Shown here in pieces: positions 10,741-24,615 of a stretch of 64,000 bases of DNA (position 1 is its first letter; each line of letters opens with the position of its first letter). This stretch comes from Corythucha ciliata (lineage: Eukaryota; Arthropoda; Insecta; Hemiptera; Tingidae): contig CM075943.1 of the NCBI GenBank assembly GCA_038030265.1, positions 39,804,001 to 39,868,000 of the forward strand. Direction: 5' to 3'. Both the position numbers and the translations under genes were made by a program. Below the pieces are notes generated by a model. The model ran no database searches and was not told where the DNA came from. It was given only the letters and a program-made list of their open reading frames with translations.

Positions 10741-13700
10741 ATGAACGATGGTGAACGAGAAACAGGCTGGATAGTGGATATTTGCGTGGTTGTTACAAGG
10801 AATTTCACGGAACTGCCGCGTATCGCGGTCACTTATCAGTGTGTGTCGTCCAGTAGTGGATCATTCTCTCGGGCCTTATAGTAGAGCAGCAATGTCGATT
10901 ATGGAACGGAATATTTTGTTTCTGAGAATATTATTTAGGCCCAATCGTTCATTCAGGACCAATTGTTTGTGGTGCAATAGTCAATGTCCTCCCCTCCATC
11001 CACCACGGGAGAAGGTCAACCTCGGGAACTGTTAGCGGAAATAGTGCGAAGTATTTCTAATCGTGATAATTATAGAAATTGAGAATCGTGGTGGTAAAAC
11101 CGAAAAAAAGCGTTTTATTTCTTAAAAGATCCGGTGCTACGACTGGACGGTCACGACTCTTCTTGACAAGTTCACCATTTCTAACCCCCCGCCAACAGCG
11201 AGCATCCTAACTTCCACGAACATCCTTTTTAAAAAGAAAAAGATTTTCATCTTGAATGACGTTTCGACTTTCCCTTCACGCTTACCTTGCTTATAGAGCC
11301 CGGAGAAACATTCTTATTTCTGTCGGGGAAAATAACTTTGGGCTTTTGTTCGTTTTTAGTTCAATAGGACCAAAGTTTTAAACTTTACATCTTAGTCCCT
11401 TTCCTGAGAAACGATAGCTTCAACCATACCGGTGTGATTGGCATTCATACTCACCCCCATAATTTCATTACAGGAAAAGGGATAGAAAGGAATCACTTCA
11501 CAGTGGAGACAAAGATATCTCCGAGTAGAGAGAAACCTACTTATTGACGCTTCGTTGCATCCCTCCCATTTTACCCCCGTTCTACAAGGATTTTATAGAA
11601 ATTGATTTAAAGTGAATTTAAAGTCTTTCTCAATAGGTCTGATAAATTGTAATGAGAGGGTCGAGGGTGTAAGGAGCGCCGAATCACTGTTTTGAAAATG
11701 TTCCTGACGTTAGCATAAAGCGAAAGGACGATAGTCCATAGCATAGTGGTGAAGAGGATGGGGAGTGGGAGATGTTTGAATTGCTATAACAAATGTCGGA
11801 GCGTGGTCCCTCCTTCTTCCTTTAATTCCTTTAAGCCTCCCCCCTCCCCCTCTGCACAGAAACGGTACTAACCCTTTTATGGGATATATTCCAGCGCAAA
11901 CGGAGAGAGACTCGTGCGCGAATGTACGGCATATTTAAAAACCGGGGTCCCCGGCCGCCCCCTCACCGATTGGAGGGAAGCTAATCTAAGCAATAATCGC
12001 CATATGCCGGCACATGGGGAACTCGTGCGACCGATATACAACCGCTCTGGGCTATATTTATAGGCGAGCATGTATCACTTGTATACGGGTTGAAGACAAG
12101 ATGACTACGGTGGATGGGAGGGGTGGAGTGGAGGTTGTAAAGTTAAAACGCGATAACTTCCCTTTTATTATCTTCACCCCTTTATAAAATGAGTTCGTGT
12201 GAGCTTTAATTAGGATACCCTTTCCATTATTTAGGTGTAGAACAACGAGTTTGATATTTTTATTGGTATAAAAATATACTTCAAAATTCTCACGTCCGAG
12301 GAGAGGAAAAAACAATGCGTATAAAGTGGGTTTAGATGAAAAAAGAAAAAGGAGAAAAATGTTGTAAAAGATGTTCTTTCGAGCTTGTTGTCATTCAAGC
12401 GGCAAAAATTGTAATGGGAACGGTGGATGAATATAAAAAGAGCGTCCTTCCTTTTTGAGAGGTCTAAGCTTTGTGGTCCCCAAGAAATTTAAAAAAAAGT
12501 ACATAAGCTACTTGAAATTTCACCGCAGAATTGAATGGTATTTTAATGGTATGGCTGAAAGTTATTCGCTTTATAATCCCCACCACCACCACTCTTTTAC
12601 AGACTACGAGGCTTCCCGACTTCTCATTAATCTAAAGAGCGCTCGTGTACACTTTTCCGGGAAAATCAAAGGGGCACCACCCAAAAAAGACTTTCGCGAG
12701 AATGGTTCGAGGAGGATGACAAGGCGGAGTGAGGGGGAGCATGTAAAAAGTTTTTCTAGTCTCTCTACACGAGAACAAACTACTCTCATAAACGAGATAT
12801 ACGAGTGGCGATAGCTCAACACACCGAACTCTACGACTTGCAGTCAATTTCATTTTATAGCTCGGAATAAAGAGGTCCTTCCAAAGGGCTGAGGATTTTT
12901 CTTTGTGACTCGATCTCGAGTTTTCTTTTTCACTAACTACTTCCCTCCACCACCCTCTTCGCGCTTCACTCTCTCTTTGAAAGAACTTGAGAGGAAGGAA
13001 AACTTTTGGAAATTGAGTTATTAAGTTGACAGACTACTTTGTACACACGTGGAATAAAATAAACAGGTAAATCTTTCACTTTGAACCTTTCTCTGAAGTT
13101 TTGTTTTGTTTTAAGCTGTTTGCTTGTTGGTATTATATTTGGCTTAATTCTGTAGTACTAATCGTTCGGAAAATCTCAGTGCACTAAATGCTATCCGCTC
13201 CCCCACATACTAAATTCCAAGAAACATGTTTGGAAAGTGTAAATTGTCAATAAATTGTACATGATAACAGCCACTATCCACTCCACTACGTCATGCATTG
13301 CCTTGTTTCAATCGACCCTCCTTTATTTATCGCGGAGCTCGTCTGAAAACAAATCCCTATATCGATAGAGGCGAAAGCGTATTTATAGATTAAAAGATAA
13401 CGCTTTTAAAGTAAATCTTACCTGAAGAAGGCTTCAGATATTCCAAGGAGAAGGCGTTAAACCAATTTACCCAGGCAATTTACTTGATATTTCCGAAGGC
13501 GATCGTGTGTGAGGACCGTTAACCGAGTTATACTTTGGATTTATCCTCCTCCCAATCTTCTCCCTCCACATCGTCTAGCGTGACTACTATTTTATACTCA
13601 AAGCAACGATGTCACTGGTTTATAAAAGTCACGTAACTCGTTGTTCTTTTAATCGCGTGCTGAAAACTCTCGCCAGTGTCACAAGAAGACGAGTCCTTGT

Positions 13701-14590
13701 ATACTATACAACTATCTATAGATCTTATCAGCGTCTCTTGCACAATGACTTTGGCCATTTCCGTTTGGATTTTCAAAGTGCGAGTCTCATTAAAGTTTCC
13801 CGCGTCAAGTTTTTCATGGAGTAGATCAAAGATAATAAGTGAAAAGGCAAATCGCCTTCCCTTCAGAAAGGGACTTTGTATAGAAGAGAAACATCGATTC
13901 TAACTGCTGGGTCGAAACAGCCACGGGAAACCGGAAAAAGTCGACCCATATACCAAGGTGTATAAAGATGCAAAGGTGTACGTCGAAACGCTAAGGGACG
14001 GATGTGACCCGCCTCTCACCACCATCCATCTTCCTTAATTCCCTCAATATTTTGGGCCCCGGCACCGCTTTTCGACATCGAAGATCTGTAGTTGGGTTTC
14101 CAGGTCTAAAATTGCGCCTAAAACAGTTACCAGGGTGTCTGATGAAAAACAGTTCGTCTCTGCGATTGGTAAAATCAGTTAGAGGGTCTATGGAGTTTGA
14201 AGGTATTATGGATTCCTAATTGCGCCGAGTTAAGCGCGATAAAACACCATTTTTTGAGGTGAAATTGTCGATTTTTGATCAGCAAATTAGGAAAAGAAAG
14301 GTTACAAGCACCGATAATTTCCCGGGGGAAGTGCCATTTGCGGAAGTGCGCACTGGGCGCCTTCCCTCCGCGAATCCGATGAAAACCACGAAGCAGCCGA
14401 ACGAAAGCTGACTATAAGCGTCGGCATTCCATCATTTCCATCTTTCGGGGGACGAGCGGTCGGATGACAGCCCAAGACCACGAGATTGCTTATCAGTTGT
14501 ATTCCACACCACTGGTCAAAGCTAAGAGCACGCTCCCCCTCCCGCCAATACCCAATCCCAGAGAGTGTGCTGGAAGAATTTGACGGATAA
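10741..14590. other. 3.8 kb without recognisable gene
   Basis: AT-rich sequence with scattered homopolymers. Short frames such as 12455-12814 (+) and 13609-13824 (+) show no known domain. A CpG-rich island-like stretch at 11880-12065 stands out in base composition. No repeats of families A or B were seen here. Confidence 0.4.
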
Positions 14591-14594
14591 GACA

Positions 14595-14870
14595 TACCGC
14601 GGTGCCAACACCGCGAAATTGGTCTTTTTGAGAGCCAGAACAGGAAAATGTTTCTTGAAATTGGCATTTCGAAGAACCAATTCCGCAAAATTTGGGGTTT
14701 CAAAACGACTGAACCCTGTGAAATTTTTGGAACATACACATCCACAAAATCGGAACTGCGAAATTGGTTTTATTCAGAGCCAAGTTCACGAGAATAGTTT
14801 TTTTTTTTTCAAGAGCTATATTGCGAACTTTGATTCATGAACGACCCAACACTACAAAATTGGTACAAAT
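14595..14870 (+). repeat. Family B short tandem repeat array
   Basis: Around eight diverged units such as ACCGCGAAATTGGTCTTTTT, TTGAAATTGGCATTTCGA and TGCGAAATTGGTTTTATT, each followed by an AGAGCCA-like stretch. The period is about 30-36 bp. Confidence 0.65.
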
Positions 14871-17285
14871 CACCCTTCCCAGAGTGTCGTAAATTGTATA
14901 TGGACTCTTTCAGAGTTTCAGTCGGTTGAGATTCCGTCTCCCCTTGGATTCTCACGATTATGATTCCCATTTAAGTCGAACAGGCATTCACGTCCGCGGC
15001 ATTGCGATGAAAACGCTTGTTCAGGTTGCATTCACCGAATGGTCGGGTGTTGGCCACATTTCCTCAAATATTCCCACTAAAATCCCTGACAATAATATTA
15101 TATTGAAACACCCTAACTTTAGCAAGCGTCGTGATGCAGTGAAGTGAAGCGCAGACGGAATGGGGGGGGGGGCGAGTCGCTTCCCAGAACTTCAAAATTC
15201 TGTATAGCATAAACGCTCACTAGGCTGCCGGCACTTGCTTTCGAAAGTTAAACAACTTAAGATTTTGATACCACAGGTAAGTTATGCTCTTCGCCAAAGC
15301 AACGCCCAAACCCATTTTGGGTTTTGTGGTAGTTCGGTGGTGAATGGTGGGTTGTAAATAAGCGAGGAGTTCGGGGTGCGACCCCCCGCTAGTTCGACCT
15401 ATACGGCTTGAATGTTGCTTTGCACGAGTCGCACACCAGCGCGGGGGGGGGGGGGTGTGCATAGCTCTTTTCCAAAGGCGGCCGAGAGAGAATGGATTTC
15501 GAACTCACTTATCACACAGCAAAGAGCTGTTAGGTCGGGGTAAACAGCCCGGAAAAGATACCGTGTCTTAATACGGGAGCCGGAATTATTTATACGCTGT
15601 TCTTTGAAACAATGGTAAACCCTAAGCCGTACTACAGAATGAGCGTGGCGGTAGCGGATGGGAGGAGGGTTCTTTATCTTTTCATGGCATTGGGTTACAC
15701 CCTCGGTGGAATTAATAAACCACTTTAAGAATTGGGAGAAAGAAACAGAAATTGATAGCATTATTGCTTTGTGTAGCCAGAATTTCTTTTTTTTTTTTTT
15801 TTTTTAATAGAAAAGATTTACAGCCAGAGTAACTTGATTTTTTCTTTTTATAAATCTCTTGTTTGTTCTCCTGCCGAGCGCGGTAACACTTGGCTTTTGC
15901 GTCATAAATTGAATTTATTGATGTCTATGCGGAGGCTTGGTTTGTTTTCATAGTCTCTTACGTGTCCTCCACCCCCGCTCGTCAAACCATATCATCTCGC
16001 AGCTATGTTGAAACTGGAATACCGCAGCGAGACATAAAAAAAAAGTTTTACTATCTCACGTCTTAAGAAAAGAGGAGGGGATCCCACGACTCACTAAATT
16101 TTACGAGAAAAAGAAACCCACTGGATTTGCTTATTTGTGACCAAAATTTACAATTCCAGACTCGTGATGATTACATTCGGGCGGGGGAAGAAAAAGGAAG
16201 GAAATTTTCTCGTCTTACGCTTCATTCCCCAAGGTGAATGAGTATTTTTCAAGTCCCTTAAGAAAACTCTTTTTCTCTTTAAAAGAATTGGACTTACAAA
16301 TCACTCGAAACAATCCCACTCTTCCTCGAATTAGTAAGCCCCTCAGATGATTTGAGTCCTCTTCAATAATGCAAAAGGTGTTTAAATAATTCCGTTTAAC
16401 GGCAGCCTTTGTTTTATTACTAACTACTTACTACTTGAAGCCAACTCTTTGGAAACCTATTTCTATGCTGATTCGTTTTTTTTTTTTTTTCTTTCCCATT
16501 CCTATACACTTAAATCCTCGTTTTCTTCGACTCTTATACATGGATTGTCTCAGCAATATCTTTCACGTTTCTAGGAACGTTTGGAGGAAAGAAGAATCCA
16601 TGGGAACGAGAGGGGGGTGCGATTGCTTTTTTCGGGGAATGGGTACCTTTTTTTTTAGAGCAGCCACTCTTTGTTTGGAAAAGTCTTATTGCTTTTGCTT
16701 TCTCTTCTGAGCAAATTCTGATTAATAGTTGCTGTATTGGGAAGAAAGGGTAAGAGCACTTCTTTGGGCGAAATTTATGACCAATAGTGTGAGTGCGTAA
16801 TATATAGAAACAGTTTCCCCGTTTAGTTTAAATCTCCGTAGTCACGGCCCTAAAAGCCGTCGTGAACAACAAGGGACCTATGAAACTGTCGGATAAGTGC
16901 CAAAAACCCGTGTATAATCACCTTCCCACCCAACAATTTCACTAGGACCGAAAATTAAGAGTACTCTAATGGTCCAGCAATTAACTTTCTGCCACAAAAA
17001 AACCACTTATTGCCACTGAAACTGACGAATTATGTCATCATGACACTATGAACTTTGTGTAGGTTGCATGGAATGGAGACTGGGTCGGTGCTTCTGGCTC
17101 AACGTGACACACCTCTGATTCATTTCGTCACTCCAGTTTTGAAGCTAGTAGGATTTTGTCAGAAACTTTCGTCAATCAAGAACGCCGACGTGGATTTCGG
17201 ATCAAAAAACTTGAGTTACAACCCCCAAAAACTAACTTGAGTTACAACCTATAAAATTTCCCTTTCGAACAAGTCAACTCTAGCA
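14871..17285. other. 2.4 kb without recognisable gene
   Basis: Includes a 19-bp T-run (15787-15805), a G-run near 15441 and a T-run near 16478. Only short overlapping frames are present, none with a recognised domain. Confidence 0.4.
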
Positions 17286-17289
17286 CCAT

Positions 17290-17900
17290 GGAAATTTTGA
17301 TTTCAAGGGTGTGAAATAATTGGCTTTTTTAGGGTGTCAGCCCAGTCAAATTATGGTTTCTGACGTACCAAACTCGTGAAATTGGATCTTGAAGAGCCTG
17401 TCCCGCGGATATGTTGTATGAATGACCCAGACCCATGAAATTCGTTTTTAGAATTCGACAAATACGTGAAATTTGGATTTTTTTATTGGGTCGACCCCAC
17501 AAAATTGACTTTTTAGGAGACAATCCCGTGAAATTGGCTTTTTAGGGAGTTAATCCTGCGAAATTGGCTTTTTGAAAGAGAAGAACCCGCGAAATTGGGT
17601 TCTGTAAGTACCGGAACCATAAAAACTAGGGGCTTGAAAGAGCCAAACTTGCAAAGATGTTTTCTCCAAGTGCCATAACCGCGAAATCACGGTTTAAAAG
17701 AAGTCAAATCCGGTGTTGAAATGAATTTTGGTTGACATACCATTTGGTTAAAGTTAAATGGACCAACGACCCAAAATCTCGTTTTTGAAAGAAGCCAGAC
17801 CCGCGAAATTGTTCTTAAAAGTGAGTCAGAATCATGGAAGTTTATATCTTCAAGGTGAGAAATCCGCGAAAATGGCCTTCAGGGTTGCCATGGGTCACGG
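17290..17900 (+). repeat. Family B short tandem repeat array, fairly regular
   Basis: The units are GTGAAATTGGCTTTTTAGGG, GCGAAATTGGCTTTTTGAAA, GCGAAATTGGGTTCTGTAAG and similar, with a period of 30-31 bp in the cleanest part (17470-17600). Flanking units have drifted more. The order (G)CGAAATTGGCTTTTT then AGAGCCAAAC is constant. Confidence 0.75.
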
Positions 17901-18847
17901 AATGGATCGCACAGAATTCCCTGACTTTTCCCGATTTTCACGGACCAATTTCGTGATACTCCCTGACTTAATTCGGGTAACGTTGGAAGAACAAAAGTCA
18001 ACGAAATTTAAACACTTATAATTCTCCCCCTCCCATCTTATGGCGTTATGTTGTTACGGCGTTAAGTTATGTGATTATTAACTTCTGATCTGAAGATTCT
18101 GTATGACACGAGAGTCACTTCCGTAATAGTGTTGGGTTCTGGTCAATTGAATTCCATCCAAGTTAACAATTGACAGGTCACAGAGCGGGACAAAATGCGT
18201 CCCGCAGTGGTTTGTCCCCGACACTCTGGGACGATTGGGGCTCTAGAAATGTCCACATGTCAAGAGCGAACAAGGCATGAAATGTACGAAATTGCAGTTT
18301 AAATTAACCTTAAATGTCCGGTTGCGAGGTAGCATAGGCATTGAAATGTCTGATGACGCGCTGAAATGGGCGAAAAGTGTACTATGAGATTCCCACCATT
18401 GGTCGCATGACCAAGCGGTTGTCTTTTCTAAGCCCACCCAATTTTGGGCGCTTTGGCATGTTTTTCGGTTGCCTGTGGAACTCGACAGCTCACTCAAGAG
18501 ACACTTTCAATATGCGGGGCAGAAAATGGATGTGATAACGGGTAGAAGAGCTCGCATCAGTTCAATTAGTTTTCTTCGTTTGACCAGCAAATGAGAGGAA
18601 GTCAATAGGATAAAGAAGCAGTACACTCATTTTTCTTCGTCTTTGCCTGCAGATTTCGGAAGCGCCAAATATGCGATTTCAGTATCTGAAAGATCCAAAA
18701 TAATCCAATATTTGTCGTTTGGAAATGCCAAACTCAAGAAATTGGAGAGGAATTAAAAATTGGTCGGCTACCGACTGTGACTAAATGATAGAGAGTTGAG
18801 GGTGGGGCCAGCCTCACCAAGCATGCCTCGGCTCATAGGCGATCTGG
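17901..18847. other. Spacer, weak family B traces
   Basis: A few B-like words occur near 18700-18760 (CGTTTGGAAATGCCAAACTC, AAGAAATTGG). Otherwise no gene or repeat is recognised. Confidence 0.35.
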
Positions 18848-19252
18848 CAATCATAAGGGGGGGTTTCAGGCGGGTTTCCTCGACCCTTTCCCAGTCGCCC
18901 CTCGCCTAAACTTCGCACATAAATTTTGGCTCCATTTCTGCATCACCCTCGATTTCAAAGTCTGATTTCAATCTTCAGGAAGTTCTTCAGTGACGGTAGA
19001 TCTTGCTTTTCCAAATTTCATCCCTGAAATTACCTTAAAACACATTCAAATTCTAAAGTGCTTTGGGGTTATTTTAGGGAGAAAACTTGAAAAAGCAAGA
19101 TCTAACGTCACTGTAGAACTTTCTGAAGATTAAAATTAGATTTTGAAATCGAATATTGGTGCAGAAATGGAGCCAAAATTTATGTGCGAAGTTTAGGCGA
19201 GGGGCGACCGGGAAGGGGTCGAGAAAACCCGCCTGAACCCCCCCCCCCCTAA
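18848..19252. mobile_element. Palindromic MITE-like element, 405 bp, with 8-bp target duplication
   Basis: Almost the whole element is one inverted repeat. The left arm (from about 18855: TAAGGGGGGGTTTCAGGCGG, then a CCTCGCCTAAACTTCGCACA block, then ATTTTGGCTCCATTTCTGCA) is matched in reverse on the right arm ending at 19252. Each arm is about 180 bp and the arms match at roughly 85-90% by eye. The centre near 19045 also pairs. CGATCTGG flanks both sides (18840-18847 and 19253-19260), as expected of an 8-bp duplication, which would fit the hAT superfamily. The left end has about 6 extra bases before the palindrome, so the terminus is not certain. No coding sequence. Confidence 0.75.
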
Positions 19253-19260
19253 CGATCTGG

Positions 19261-22200
19261 TGGTTCCTGGAGAAGCGTGAGTTACACTCTATTTGATTTG
19301 TCGAAGTTTCTCCAAGTGATCAAAATCTGTCGATACTGCGTACAGTATTGGGGTTTAACGACACCGGGAATCCTAAAATTGAAACGGGTTTTGGATTAGA
19401 CGAAGAGAAAAAGAGGAGAGGGCCGCTTTGGCACAATTTCATCACAAAACTGTCGAACACAAAAGACCCACCAGTGTGGGCCTGAAGTAGAATGCCAGAG
19501 TATAACGTGCGACAGTTGAAAGTGGAGTCACGAGGCTCCGGGAATGTCAAATTGACAGTCGAAGACGAAAGCACGTATTACTGTGGGCGTAGCTCTCAGT
19601 GGGCCAGACATCTAAAGATGTTTGAAGGAGGGAACGGACTCTGCTCATTAAAGGGAGCTAAGGAGACGATAGCTGTTTGAGCCGAGCTATCCTTTAAGAA
19701 GCAGTACCTGAGATTGGTAGAGAGCTGGAGCCCAGTGTCCACTCAGTAACAGTACCCCTCTCATTTCATTCCTCAATAAATCAGGGTCGCGGTAAAATTA
19801 AGAACGATCTTTTTCCCACGATAAACCCCCAGATAAAGAAATCATTTTCGTTTGGGAAAAAAGAAGAAGAAACATCCACCTGACACACGCCAACTTTTCT
19901 CATTATTACGATTTGTACGATACTAGAAACCCGCACAACCCACAGGTCGTGAGTAAGCATGACGAAGCAAGTGAGCCTTATTTTCTTCGAAAAAGATTTA
20001 TACAAAAACCAGTGAAGATATATATATATATATGACAATGTTGGTGATGGGAGGGGAATTTCGTGGAAAGAAGAGTTCAAAGATTTTAAGTTCGCGAATT
20101 CTCAAGTCAAAACACGAAGGTATGGCAGTTGATGCTCTGTGCGTGTGTGTAGGGGGGGGGGGAGTTGCGAATTTATTTGTGGAATGCTACCCTTTACACT
20201 CCCACTATTTCGCTTCACAATGAAAATACCACCTCGGGGCGGTGTTTTGCATTTGACTGTGCCTCTCCTACCCTTCCAACAACAAACCTCTTCAACAATG
20301 CTTCCCTAAAGATGTGAACATGAAGAGGAAAAATTACAAAGAGAAAACAAACAAAAAAAGAACACTGGGTGGTGAGTGTGTGTGTGTGAGTTTAGTAGAA
20401 AGGGCGGTCAGAAAGAAAAAAACAATGGCGGAAAAAAAACCTATGCAAAGAAAGGGTTACGGTGGATGGCGAGAAGAACGGCGGGACCAGTGACGAGGAG
20501 CATTGCGAAACGCCAATTCACGCTTGACCAGAAGACTCTCGTTGTCCCGTGAATAAAAGATTTTCCACCAAGCTTTTTTTTTAATTTTTCAGAGCTATTT
20601 AATTATGAGTCCTCCTCTTTTTTATTATCTCTAGCCCCAGGTAGAGTTTAATAACCTACGACGATAAAGGAACTATTTACACAATGACTTCCTAGGATTT
20701 AACCCACGGTTACTAACCCAAAAAGACAATAATAATGACACTAGTGTCCGGGGGGGGGGGGAGAGAAAAGAACGATGAAAAGGAAGAAACATTCCTTGCG
20801 GGCGTCTACCAATAAATAACCTCCTTTCCAAATGTTCTAACCCTTGCTATTTCTACACATCCTCTTCACAGCCCTCTCGAGGAAACAACACCGAAAGGGG
20901 ACGATTTATGAAAAGCTGTAATTCCCAACGCAGTTCCATCCTATCCTATTAGAACAACTTGGATCCAAAAACATGCGGGGGAACGAGAAATGTTCGGGGG
21001 ATCGGAAAGTACTCATCAGCTGGCCAGCTAGTCACTTTTCATTTATTTTCTCACGCTTTCTATTGACATTTTACGTGTTCTGAAGCAACTGTTTTCAATC
21101 AAAAGTTAAACTATTTATAGTATTTTCTTCATTTTTGTAAAAAAAAAAAAAAGGACAGGAAACGCGACGGTGAAACTTTTTTTCTGCTGAAGAGCAGGAA
21201 ATGAGTTGGTTATTTAAAGTGAGACTTACCACACACACCCAGAAAAAGATGACGTGTAAGGGTTTACCCACCTGAAACAACAACGAACACACAAAAAAGT
21301 GGTAAATTAAACAAGAAAAATTAACGTTAAAAATACATAAGCAAATTTCATCTTTCAGCAACAGATTCGAGCTCAAGTGTGTTTTTGTTTGTGTGTGAGT
21401 TGCGTCTTGTTCCGTTTGATCACATCGCTTGACCATCGAATAAGACAGTGATCTTTTGAAGAGAGAGATAAAGAGAGGCAGAGAGACAAAAAAAATAAAA
21501 TAAAATAAAAAACAAGAAAAACAGTTACTCTTTTGCACCCAGAGATATATAATAAAAGAAGAAAAAGCGTATCAAGATTGAGTATAGGAATTGCTTCCAA
21601 GAGGATGAGACACGGACTTTGGTGGATGTGGGAAAACAGTAGGGGAAGGGAGGGGGACCGTTTGTCACGCTTCTTCCATGTGTATAGTGCGATCAAAAGG
21701 AAAAGTGCCGGAAGACAAATATTTTTTTTCTTTTTTATCGCCTTGTGTGCACCCCCCTTCTCCCCTGTCTACCACTTTTTCTAGGCAAAACAAAGGCTCA
21801 ATGCAAAATTTGTCTGATATAATTATTTGGAGTGCTTCCAAAGAAGGGTTGCGATGGTGGTGTGGAAGGGGGAGGGGATGAATATAATCTTATCCTACAA
21901 TACCCGCCCCAGGATTTAAAGTGGAGGGGGTGGAGTAAAACTCAATATTCGACAACATTCGAAGCGTGAGGTGTTTAATTAAAACGAAATAATCAACAAA
22001 GTTCGAACGTTCGATTGTTTTAACTAGCATAAATGAATAGCATTACGCGACAGGGAGAGGCTTTCGCTTTTTGTCAAATTATTTTTCTTATTTACGTATT
22101 CCAAGGGTAGAAAATATGCCTTCCTTTTCACCGGGTGAAACACCTAATTGGTAAAAGAATGGTATAGCCCAGGAAAGAGAAACAAGGTTGGTGAAATCAA

Positions 22201-23325
22201 GGGAAAGGGGGAGAGGGAGGGTGAATTAGCCGACACTAATTATTAAAATTTTCAAAGAAAATCCCTTGGAGAAAGGGAGCTGGTAAAGTCAATCAAGTCT
22301 AATTCTTGGATTGGTGGGGAGGGGTGGATGAGGAAGAGGGGCGAGGAGCAAAGTTAACGCTATTGAAAACAGAAACTTTGAGAGGACATTGAAACGACGA
22401 GCTATTTTCGCCCGGGACCAAGAATACCATTAAAGCCGAACCAGAAGGGATGAAAGTGTGGAAGTGGCGGAGGGGAAGAGGATGGTCGTCAGTTTATCGT
22501 TTCATCCTTTGATTACCTTAGACAGTTGCAGGAAAGTGATAAGGGATTTGGTATTATTGTAAAGATGGTGGGCAGGAGGAGTAGAATGGAACGAAGTGGA
22601 TCTTTGGGGATTTGTCCATTTACCCTGGTCTGGAAGAAGGGTCGATTGGATGGATGAACGGGGGGAGGGGTGGGGTATAGAATTGGGATGAACGTTTGAA
22701 GCGTGAGCACAAAATAGGATGAAAAAGGGAAATCCACCTCTTCTGCCATATTCGATCTCTATATTAACCCGAGTTCACGCGTTATCGTTTGTCCTTTTTC
22801 CAACTCTAGAACAAAAGAATTTCTTCCCTTTTGGTTCCCTACTGTCTTACATTATTTATACTCCTCTACTTGCCTTTTTTTTTTCTTCACCGCGTTCGTA
22901 ATGGCGAAACGGGTGAACTGAGGACTTATTTGAGAATATTCCTTAAGTGGTTATTAAGCGTCAGACCTGCGTGTTTATTCAATGGTCACAGACGGTATGG
23001 TCAATAAACAAGCTTCGGACGCCAAAATCCATCCGAAAGTTAGGACATGAAATAGTCACAAAACTGCAATGGTTCTGCCATTCAGAAGTAAATAGCCATT
23101 TAATTGCCCGTTAAGGCACCAACTAGCAGCAAAAATAACGAGTTGAGATTCGAACGATAAATAGCTGCGAAAATGCGAGTTTCGTGGCTAACTATTCATC
23201 AAATGTCAATTTCGGAATAAATAGTATAAAAGAAATGCATTTTTAACGGGTTGAAAACCCCCTAGCATTGTTGTAATGGAAGAATCAACCCCATGAGATT
23301 ATACGTATATTTGTATTAGTCCACT
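19261..23325. other. 4.1 kb without recognisable gene
   Basis: AT-rich sequence with a short (TA)n run near 20022, G-runs near 20150 and 20751, and an A-run near 21140. Reading frames such as 21095-21538 (-) are simple-sequence artefacts rich in Phe, Leu and Ser. No domain or transposon terminus was recognised. Confidence 0.4.
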
Positions 23326-23329
23326 CCAC

Positions 23330-23925
23330 CAAATCGGCTTTTTAGGGAATCAACAAGGCAAAATTGGCTTTTTAAGCGAGTAAACCCCACAAATTTGGGT
23401 TCTATGATTGCCAATGCCTTTCAGTGTATGTGCGCCTAGTGCTAATGCAGCAAACTTTGGGTTTTAAAATCGTCTAATTCGCTAACAAAAATTTAGAGGG
23501 CAAGATACGCCAAATTGCTGTTTAAAATAAGCCAACACTGTGAAAACTCTAATAAACAGGTCAAAGTTGGCCTCGTTAGGTGGTAGGGAGCCAACCGCAC
23601 GTAATTGCATTTTATGGCGTGAAACTTCACCAAATTGTGTTATTTTTAAAAGATCCCGACCGGTGGTGTTGTGTTTTTCAAGAAACCAAGGATGAAAATA
23701 GTTCTTGAACTCACTAAAACCACGAAGTTTGGACCTGGAAAGAGCCCGATCCACGGGGATGGTATTTTGAAGACCAAAAACCGTGAAATTGAATTTCTGA
23801 AAGAGCTGACTTCCACGAAATTTGATTAGTAGGGATTCTATTCTGTGGAGTAAAATGTTTAGAGTGAAATCTGTTAAATTGGATTTTTGGTAGAGTTAGC
23901 CCAGCGATATTTGGATTTTTAGAGT
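23330..23925 (+). repeat. Family B short tandem repeat array
   Basis: Units such as CAAAATTGGCTTTTTAAGCG, CGTGAAATTGAATTTCTGAA and AATTGGATTTTTGGTAGAGT are repeated with AGCC/AGTT words in between. Drift is stronger than in the array at 17290. Confidence 0.65.
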
Positions 23926-24159
23926 CAGTGGCGTACCTAGGCCTATTGGGGCCAGGGACGAAAATCTCAATGAGGTCCTTAAATAACATTTTCACTTTAA
24001 TACAATAAACTCATAAGGAGTACCACCCATCCTCTCTGAACTAAAACAGATTTTTATGGAGAGGGCGGAGCACTACACCGCGAGTGGTGAGTTGAATGAA
24101 AAACGCTATTCGTGTCTAAAACAACCAAGAAGTATAATTTGCTTGCACTTTGGCGTTCA

Positions 24160-24615
24160 ATAATGGTCTTTTCTCCATTTTAGACACAGCTTTGCCGCGT
24201 CAATTTAAACCACGAATTGGCGCTTTTTCTCAATTTTAGCTGCGAACTAGTGCTTCTCCTCAATTTCTGCCGTAAACCAGCGTTTTTTTCAATTACACCC
24301 GCGAATCTGCGTTTTTTAACTTTTCGCTCACGAGTTTACGGGTTTTCTCAATTATAGCAGCAAATTTGAGCTTTTTCTCAATGTGGCCTATACAGGATCG
24401 AGCAGAAACTTAGAGTTTTGCTCAATTCTAGTCGAGAGTTACCATTTTAAAGTCGCAAATTTACGCTTTCTCTCGATTTCAGTCACGAAGTGTTCTCAAG
24501 AAACAGCGGATTTGGCGTTTTCTCAATTCCAGCCGCCAACAACGATCGATTTTTCTCCAATTTCGCCATGAACTCGCGCTTTTTGTCAATTTCAAGCACG
24601 AACGAACAATTATGA
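24160..24615 (+). repeat. Family A short tandem repeat array
   Basis: About 14 diverged units, for example CTCAATTTTAGCTGCGAACT, CTCAATTTCTGCCGTAAACC and CTCAATTCCAGCCGCCAACA. It follows 230 bp after a sequence at 23926 (AGTGGCGTACCTAGGCC) that resembles the terminus of a DNA transposon. Confidence 0.7.

Noticed and set aside
14302..14745. 147-codon minus-strand frame
   Set aside because: It overlaps a family B repeat array and has no domain.
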